From JAWLCQ01 sp041687095 (GTDB lineage Bacteria; Planctomycetota; Phycisphaerae; SM23-33): a stretch of DNA of 9,455 bases. The notes below the pieces were generated by a model. That model worked only from the letters and a program-made list of their open reading frames with translations. It did not search any database and was not told where the DNA came from. The first letter of the stretch is position 1; every line of letters starts with the position of its first letter. Where the stretch lies: NCBI GenBank assembly GCA_041687095.1, contig JAWLCQ010000180.1, positions 1 through 9,455 of the forward strand, in the 5' to 3' direction. Positions 5,708 through 9,455 of this stretch are shown in pieces. Made by a program: the position numbers and the translations under genes.

Positions 5708-5848
5708 GATGATAATAGTAATACGCATCCCAATTAATTCTCGGACAGCGTCGTTCTGACGTGGTTGCTCCGCTGCGCTCCGCAAACCACGGCACCCACC
5801 CGAGAATTAAGTGGAACGCGTATAACGCATTCTCATTACATCAACCTA
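5708..5848. promoter_or_regulatory. Candidate Fur/Zur boxes and promoter upstream of the fur-type gene
   Basis: GATGATAATAGTAATACGCA at 5708-5727 and GCATTCTCATTACATC at 5827-5842 (reverse complement GATGTAATGAGAATGC) each carry a Fur-like half-site (TGATAAT and TGAGAAT). The right one overlaps a TATAAC at 5821-5826 that could be a -10 box for the regulator. On the minus strand TATTAT at 5711-5716 could be a -10 pointing the other way. Autoregulation by a Fur-family protein is common, but neither site is a full palindrome. Confidence 0.35.
5718..5826. repeat. 109-bp inverted-repeat element with internal hairpin, upstream of fur-type gene
   Basis: Twenty-seven-base arms at 5718-5744 and 5800-5826 are inverted copies with five mismatches; the innermost 10-11 bases (TTAATTCTCGG / CCGAGAATTAA) are perfect. 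Between them CGTGGTTGC (5760-5768) and GCAAACCACG (5782-5791) form a second stem around TCCGCTGCGCTCC. No clear target-site duplication is visible. It could be a small non-autonomous mobile element or a structured leader or operator of the regulator gene. Confidence 0.6.
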
Positions 5849-5851
5849 GAA

Positions 5852-6226
5852 ATGCAGACCCGGCACACCAGGCAGCAGGCCGCGATCGCCCACGTCTTCG
5901 AGCGGGCGTCCGAACCCCTCACGCCCCAGCAGGTGCTCGCGGAGGCCCAGAGGAACCAGCCGGGGCTCAGCCAGGCGACGGTCTACCGGGCGATCAAGCG
6001 ATTGCTTTCCGACGGGGCCATTTCCCCCGTTCCCCTGCCTGGAGAGCCCCCTCGCTACGAGCGGATGCGGCTGTCGCACCACCACTTGTTCCGCTGCCGC
6101 CAGTGCGAGCGCATGTACGAGGTCCAGGGCTGTGACGACCTGCTCCGGCGGCTGGTCCCGCGCGGGTTTCGCCTGGAGGACCACGAGGTGTTCCTCGAAG
6201 GCGTCTGCTCGTCCTGCCAGCGATGA
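5852..6226 (+). CDS. Fur-family metalloregulator (Fur/Zur type)
   Basis: The chosen start is the ATG at 5852, giving 124 aa beginning MQTRHTRQQAAIAHVFERAS, the usual Fur N terminus. An in-frame start at 5765 would translate the inverted-repeat element. No clear Shine-Dalgarno precedes 5852. The winged-helix recognition segment is LSQATVYRAIKRLLSDG (39-55). The metal/dimerisation part has HHHLFRCRQC (His76-78, Cys82, Cys85), QGC at 92-94, HEVFLEG with His111, and CSSC (Cys119, Cys122). The two CxxC pairs match the structural zinc site of the family. The protein should repress metal uptake genes when loaded with metal. The convergent ZIP transporter and the His/Cys-rich neighbour favour zinc (a Zur role), but iron or peroxide sensing cannot be excluded from sequence. 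Confidence 0.85.
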   Translation: MQTRHTRQQAAIAHVFERASEPLTPQQVLAEAQRNQPGLSQATVYRAIKRLLSDGAISPVPLPGEPPRYERMRLSHHHLFRCRQCERMYEVQGCDDLLRRLVPRGFRLEDHEVFLEGVCSSCQR

Positions 6227-6325
6227 CGGGTGGACGCGGGAAGGGCAGACCGCCGCCACGCCCCCCCCCCGGTGCGGAGAGCGGTCAGAAGCTCGTCCGC
6301 CCGTGCCGCGAACAGCTTCGGCCCA

Positions 6326-7156
6326 TCACGTCATCAGCAGCAGGCTCAGCGCCATCACCACCATGCCCCCCAGCAAGCCGTACAGCGAGTCGTGACCCTT
6401 GCCGTAGGCCCGGGACGTCGGGAGCAGTTCGTCCAGCGAAATGTACACCATGATCCCCCCGACCGCCCCGAACAGCGCGCCCATGACCCCGGGGCCCAGG
6501 AACGGCCGCAACGCCACGTACCCCACGAGCGCCCCGACGGGCTCGGCGATCCCGGACAGCAGCGAGTAGACGAAGGCCCGGCGGCGCTTGCCGGTGGCGA
6601 AGTAGATGGGGACCGAGACGCTGATGCCCTCGGGGATGTTGTGCAGGGCGATGGCGACGGCGATGGCGATACCCAACGCCGGGTCCTCCAGCACCGCCAG
6701 GAACGTCGCCAGACCCTCCGGGAAGTTGTGGATCGCAATCGCCAGGGCCGTGAACAGACCCATGCGGTGCAACTTCTCGGGCGTGGTGTGCAGCAGCTCC
6801 TGCGGGGACGTGCCCGCATGGACCGCGACGATCTGCCGTTCGCCGCGGACCTCGTGCGGGTTCTCCGCCGACGGGATCACGCGGTCGATGAGCAGGATCA
6901 GCACGATCCCCGCGAAGAACGAGACCGTCCCCCACCACGCCCCCCCAGCCTCGCCGTTGGACTCCGAGAGGCTCTCGACGGCCTTGGGGAGGATCTCGAC
7001 GAAGGACACGTAGAGCATCACCCCTGCGGAGAAACCCGTCGCGACCGAGAGGAAGCGGTAGTTCGTCCGCTTCGCGAAGAACGCGATCGCGCTGCCCACC
7101 CCGGTGGACAGGCCCGCGAACGTCGTCAGCCCCAACGCCAACCAGAAGTTCTCCAT
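6326..7156 (-). CDS. ZIP-family metal transporter (ZupT-like)
   Basis: The start at 7156 follows GAGAAGGAGCG and gives 276 aa beginning MENFWLALGLTTFAGLSTGV; a longer start at 7231 adds 25 non-hydrophobic residues. ZIP proteins import zinc and other divalent cations (iron, manganese) across the inner membrane. The hallmarks are HNFPEG at 143-148 and HNIPEG at 172-177, the paired metal-binding helices of the pore. SGIAEPVGALVG follows at 201-212, then a final stretch with SLDELLPTSRAYG. About eight hydrophobic segments are seen, with a polar loop at about 92-130 carrying several His residues, as in other ZIPs. Length is close to E. coli ZupT (257 aa). It converges on the Fur-type gene 99 bp away and may be one of its targets, although I see no obvious box upstream of 7156. 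No close symbol is assigned beyond 'ZupT-like'. Confidence 0.9.
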   Translation of the reverse strand: MENFWLALGLTTFAGLSTGVGSAIAFFAKRTNYRFLSVATGFSAGVMLYVSFVEILPKAVESLSESNGEAGGAWWGTVSFFAGIVLILLIDRVIPSAENPHEVRGERQIVAVHAGTSPQELLHTTPEKLHRMGLFTALAIAIHNFPEGLATFLAVLEDPALGIAIAVAIALHNIPEGISVSVPIYFATGKRRRAFVYSLLSGIAEPVGALVGYVALRPFLGPGVMGALFGAVGGIMVYISLDELLPTSRAYGKGHDSLYGLLGGMVVMALSLLLMT

Positions 7157-7274
7157 CGCTCCTTCTCCGCGCAGTCCTTGGGCGCCCGTCGCCCACCGTG
7201 TGTCATCCGTCGCCGCCGTGGGCCGCTGCACTCCCGGCGAGGACGCCTTCCAGTATATGCATGGGGGGAATAAT

Positions 7275-7303
7275 GGGGGACGGCTACTATTTGTTCGTCC
7301 CCC
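7275..7303. repeat. Perfect 8-bp hairpin with GGACGGCTAC motif
   Basis: GGGGGACG at 7275-7282 pairs with CGTCCCCC at 7296-7303 around a 13-nt loop CTACTATTTGTT-rich sequence. The motif GGACGGCTA recurs at 7443-7451 and, as GGACGGTTA, at 7592-7600. Such GGGGACGG...CGTCCCC palindromes recall REP sequences linked to Y1 (RAYT) transposases, but no such transposase is in the window. Confidence 0.6.
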
Positions 7304-7435
7304 GCTGCGTCACCGGAGGCGATACACCGGAGGCACTGGACGTGAGGTCCGTCCCGGGCTCCCGAATCCTACGCCGCCCCGCCTGATGCGTCAACCGCGA
7401 TGCGCGGGGCCCCGGATTCGTTCCGCACTCTGGAT

Positions 7436-7607
7436 AAAAGGGGGACGGCTATGCTCTGTCTCGACCCTTGGGAACCGGCCCGATCCGCGGCGCTGAGGCC
7501 AGGCCGATCCTTTGCTTTCCAGGGCATGCCGCATGCTCGGGGACCCGCCTGCCCGCTGGAGGTCCCCGGAGCAGAGGCTCGAGACAGAGCAGGACGGTTA
7601 CTCTTTT
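7436..7607. repeat. 172-bp nested inverted repeat in the gene-free stretch
   Basis: Arms at 7436-7464 and 7579-7607 are 29 bases each and match at 22 positions without gaps. The inner 13 (TGCTCTGTCTCGA / TCGAGACAGAGCA) are perfect and both outer tips are AAAAG/CTTTT. A further stem, CGGGGACC and GGTCCCCG, is nested inside at about 7538-7545 and 7561-7568. The rest of the gene-free 7157-7688 region shows no convincing protein; besides this element it holds the hairpin at 7275-7303 and a terminator-like stem at its right end. Confidence 0.65.
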
Positions 7608-7632
7608 CCATGGCCCACCAACGCCAGACGCG

Positions 7633-7688
7633 GGAAGGCTGGAGGCTGCCTCGCCCCTGTCGGGGCTCTATCGCACCGGCTGCCTTCC
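7633..7688 (-). terminator. Stem-loop directly after the 122-aa gene, possible terminator
   Basis: GGAAGGC at 7633-7639 pairs with GCCTTCC at 7682-7688, and inside it GCCCC-TGTC-GGGGC (7653-7666) forms a tight hairpin. The outer stem touches the minus-strand stop codon (7689-7691). There is no T-run, so it may be a factor-dependent terminator, a transcript-stabilising structure or a repeat. Confidence 0.35.
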
Positions 7689-8057
7689 TCACCGGCTGGA
7701 TTCTTCCCCGGCGGCGTTCCAGAGGAGCGTCGCGTTGGTTTCGAACGCGGGGAAGGCCACCGCGTGCCACCAGTCGGTGCGGATTCCGGGAAAGGCGGCG
7801 GGGAGGGCGGCGAGGATCTCCTGGTACCCGGGCATCTCCTCGTGGATCTCCCACCACTCGCCCGCGGCGGACACGCGGAAGGCGATGCAGATCAGGTCGT
7901 GCGCGAAGGCGTCGCGCTTGAACGCGACGATCTCCTTCACGTCGGACCAGCGGAGGGTGGCCCGGCCTCCCTCCCCGACGAAGGCGAGCCCGTCGCCCTC
8001 CGGGGTGAGCGAAGGGCGATGGGAATCGCGCTGCGGCGAGCGGTCGGGGCGGGCCAT
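7689..8057 (-). CDS. Hypothetical 122-aa protein
   Basis: The start is the ATG at 8057, 8 bp after the stop of the SIS-like gene, so the two are probably co-transcribed. The product begins MARPDRSPQRDSHRPSLTPE, then has short beta-type segments with many aromatics: LAFVGEGGRATLRWSDVKEI, VAFKRDAFAHDLICIAFRV and GEWWEIHEEMPGYQEILAAL. It ends FPGIRTDWWHAVAFPAFETN followed by about 16 residues. The 'W-x-DV-x-EIVAFKRD...DLICIAF' and 'EEMPGY...L...FPGI..DW...VAFPAF' pattern looks like a conserved family of small soluble proteins that I recall only as hypothetical. No signal peptide, membrane segment or catalytic motif is evident. A PH-like beta fold is a guess. The frame stays open far upstream to 8831, but that part is antisense-frame noise over the neighbouring gene. 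Confidence 0.65.
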   Translation of the reverse strand: MARPDRSPQRDSHRPSLTPEGDGLAFVGEGGRATLRWSDVKEIVAFKRDAFAHDLICIAFRVSAAGEWWEIHEEMPGYQEILAALPAAFPGIRTDWWHAVAFPAFETNATLLWNAAGEESSR

Positions 8058-8065
8058 GGCCGGGG

Positions 8066-9340
8066 CTACTGCCAGCCCATGCGGGCGGCGAGTTCGCAGA
8101 GGATGGCGTTGTAGGCCATGGTCTCGGCGGTGCTGGAGCCCGGGAGCATGCGGACGCTGTAGCCCGGGATGTCCACCGTCGCGTCCGCCGGGCGCCAGGG
8201 CAGGTCGAACCACAGCATGCCCTCGGGCAGGTCGTAGTGCGGCGGGCGGCCGTAGGGGGTGGTGTGGATCAGCCGGATGCCCCGCTTCATGAGGGCCTCG
8301 ACGCCGGCGACGTTGACGGGCCCGTAGCCCAGGTGGAGGCCCACGTCGCCCTCGCCCACGCTCTTGGGGAAGGCCTTGGCGAGGTCGCTGATCGACCAGC
8401 CCCAGTCGAGGGGGTAGTCGGCGTCCTGGCGGGGTTCGCGGGGCGGCTCGCCCTTTTTGCGCTTCTCGACGGCGAGGTTGAGGATCATCGGGTAGCTGTG
8501 CCCGACCAGGACGGTCCAGATCCGCTTGTGGGCCTGCTTCGCCTCCGCCAGCCACTGCCCGGCCGTCGCGAGCACGGGCGCCTGCTGCTCCAGGCGGGCG
8601 TGGATGGCCTCCATGGCCGCGAGGAACTCGCTGGCCGCGTAGCCCGGGTCCAGCGGGGGGATGTAGCGGGGCTCGTGGAACATGGGGTTGTACCAGGGCT
8701 CGACGATGTTGTCGTGGCGCATGAAGGCGGCGTTGCGGACGAGGGCCCCCTCGAGCCAGACGCTCATCCACAGCGAGGGCATCTTGCCGGCGCGGATGCA
8801 GGCGGTGATCATCTCCCCGGTGGTGATCCACCCGCGGACGAAGGTCTCGAAGTTCCGCAGCGGGGCGAGCGGGCGGAACTGCTCGTAGGCGTACAGGCCC
8901 TCCTCGGGGCCCACACCCCCGGTGAAGGCGGCGATGCGGGCGGTGGAGGGCAGGGCGGCGAGGTCGTCCTCGCGGCCGATGGCGAAGAGTTGGGCCTTGG
9001 AGCGCAGCAGGGCCTGGAACGTCGCGTCGGCGGCGGGGTCCCAGGAGCGGCGGTCGGGCAGGACGAAGTACGCCACGTCCTTCCGCGAGCGGGGAACGTA
9101 GGTGTAGCTCTGGACGGCCATCAGCCCCCCCGCCCGGTGGCCGAACTCGTGCGGCCAGAACGTGGAGACGGAGGGCGTGAAGAGGTTGCCCCCGGCGAGG
9201 AGGGGCTGGGCCATGCGGGCGGCCATGTCGATGATGGCGGGCAGGTCGCGGCGGATGGCGGCGAAGCGTTCGCGGACGAGGGCGAGGTACTGGAGTGCGG
9301 GGGCGGTTTCGGGGCGGCGCGGACGGGCGGCTTTGCTCAT
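8066..9340 (-). CDS. SIS-like (sugar-isomerase fold) protein, 424 aa
   Basis: The start at 9340 follows GGAAACCCCCC, a weak ribosome-binding site. Residues 16-80 (LQYLALVRERFAAIRRDLPA, then MAQPLLAGGNLF and HEFGHRAGGLMAV) follow the pattern of SIS_2 phosphosugar-binding domains: a long helix, a GG-loop and 'E-x2-HRAGG' (68-72). The second half repeats a similar layout: VGEGDVGLHLGYGPVN, GIRLIHTTPYGRPP and DATVDIPGYSVRMLPGSSTA, ending in a helix (YNAILCELAARMGW). Two tandem half-domains of this kind bind sugar phosphates in isomerases and in regulators. No signal peptide is visible, so it is likely cytoplasmic. The reaction cannot be named. It is expressed with the 122-aa unknown 8 bp downstream, and another gene ends 66 bp upstream on the same strand. 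The fold assignment is by eye and moderately confident. Confidence 0.6.
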   Translation of the reverse strand: MSKAARPRRPETAPALQYLALVRERFAAIRRDLPAIIDMAARMAQPLLAGGNLFTPSVSTFWPHEFGHRAGGLMAVQSYTYVPRSRKDVAYFVLPDRRSWDPAADATFQALLRSKAQLFAIGREDDLAALPSTARIAAFTGGVGPEEGLYAYEQFRPLAPLRNFETFVRGWITTGEMITACIRAGKMPSLWMSVWLEGALVRNAAFMRHDNIVEPWYNPMFHEPRYIPPLDPGYAASEFLAAMEAIHARLEQQAPVLATAGQWLAEAKQAHKRIWTVLVGHSYPMILNLAVEKRKKGEPPREPRQDADYPLDWGWSISDLAKAFPKSVGEGDVGLHLGYGPVNVAGVEALMKRGIRLIHTTPYGRPPHYDLPEGMLWFDLPWRPADATVDIPGYSVRMLPGSSTAETMAYNAILCELAARMGWQ

Positions 9341-9352
9341 GGGGGGTTTCCG

Positions 9353-9373
9353 GGCAGGCGGTCGGGGCCTGCC
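9353..9373. other. 7-bp stem-loop between two minus-strand genes
   Basis: GGCAGGC at 9353-9359 pairs with GCCTGCC at 9367-9373 around a 7-nt loop, in the 65-bp gap between the partial gene at the right edge and the SIS-like gene. There is no T-run. It could attenuate readthrough or be incidental in GC-rich DNA. Confidence 0.3.
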
Positions 9374-9405
9374 GTCTGGATGGGATGGATGGCCCTTGGG
9401 GGGGC

Positions 9406-9455
9406 TTACAGGTCCTTGACGCGGGGCTTGTACTGCTTGACCATGCGGGCGTTGT
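9406..9455 (-). CDS. C-terminal end of a further minus-strand gene (partial)
   Basis: The minus-strand frame entering from the right edge reads NARMVKQYKPRVKDL and stops at TAA (9408-9406). Third positions are mostly G or C, as in neighbouring genes. It ends 65 bp before the SIS-like start and is on the same strand, so it may belong to the same operon. Too little is present to name it. Confidence 0.45.
   Translation of the reverse strand, partial: NARMVKQYKPRVKDL

Noticed and set aside
5439..5795. Minus-strand open frames in the regulator's upstream spacer
   Set aside because: They translate inverted repeats and hairpins into Arg/Gly-rich sequence with no ribosome-binding site or family resemblance.
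6230..7273. 347-codon plus-strand open frame
   Set aside because: It is antisense to the ZIP transporter, whose HNFPEG/HNIPEG motifs are decisive, and its translation is Arg/Asp/His-rich shadow sequence.
7400..8292. Plus-strand open frames over the gene-free stretch and the 122-aa gene
   Set aside because: They translate palindromes and antisense of the minus-strand operon, with no recognisable domain.
8058..8831. Upstream extension of the 122-aa gene on the minus strand
   Set aside because: It overlaps the SIS-like gene in another frame and translates to Arg/Pro-rich noise; the start at 8057 fits the 8-bp spacing after the preceding stop.

Overview
The window is about 9.5 kb of GC-rich bacterial DNA, probably from the phylum Planctomycetota. 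This is an inference from gene types: an FAD oxidoreductase with a C-terminal discoidin-like domain, a XylR-type sugar regulator, a prepilin start (RAFTLVELLV), a uroporphyrinogen-decarboxylase-like stub and a short heptamer repeat. No rRNA, tRNA or CRISPR array is seen. Six coding sequences look complete: the FAD oxidoreductase, a His/Cys-rich small protein, a Fur-family regulator, a ZIP metal transporter, a 122-aa unknown and a SIS-like protein. Much of the rest is a mosaic of truncated genes.

Left part (1-1280). A tandem repeat that looks like an insertion-sequence end (48-104) abuts a serine recombinase fragment on the minus strand (105-443). Next is a plus-strand scrap holding the end of one gene and the start of another (about 444-606). 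Then comes the N-terminal third of a XylR-type regulator on the minus strand (606-891). Across a 136-bp divergent spacer, a secreted CBM9-like protein starts at 1028 but is cut after about 67 codons and fused to a foreign tail.

Middle (1317-4517). A complete FAD-dependent oxidoreductase is translationally coupled (ATGA overlap) to the first ~102 codons of a URO-D-like protein. That stub runs into an internal piece of a superfamily 2 helicase, which in turn runs into the first 15 codons of a minus-strand prepilin.

Metal region (4558-7156). A minus-strand His/Cys-rich protein, a plus-strand Fur/Zur-type regulator and a minus-strand ZIP transporter form a plausible metal-homeostasis neighbourhood. 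The 739-bp spacer upstream of the regulator is packed with palindromes. Five hairpins lie at exact 78-bp spacing in two mirrored sets, followed by a perfect 10-bp hairpin and an inverted-repeat element with Fur-box-like flanks.

Right part (7157-9455). A gene-free stretch (7157-7688) carries another set of nested palindromes. It is followed by a minus-strand pair: a SIS-like protein (424 aa) and, 8 bp downstream, a 122-aa unknown. The last codons of a further minus-strand gene enter from the right edge. The strongest unexplained signals are the 78-bp mirrored palindrome array and the number of abrupt gene-to-gene junctions.
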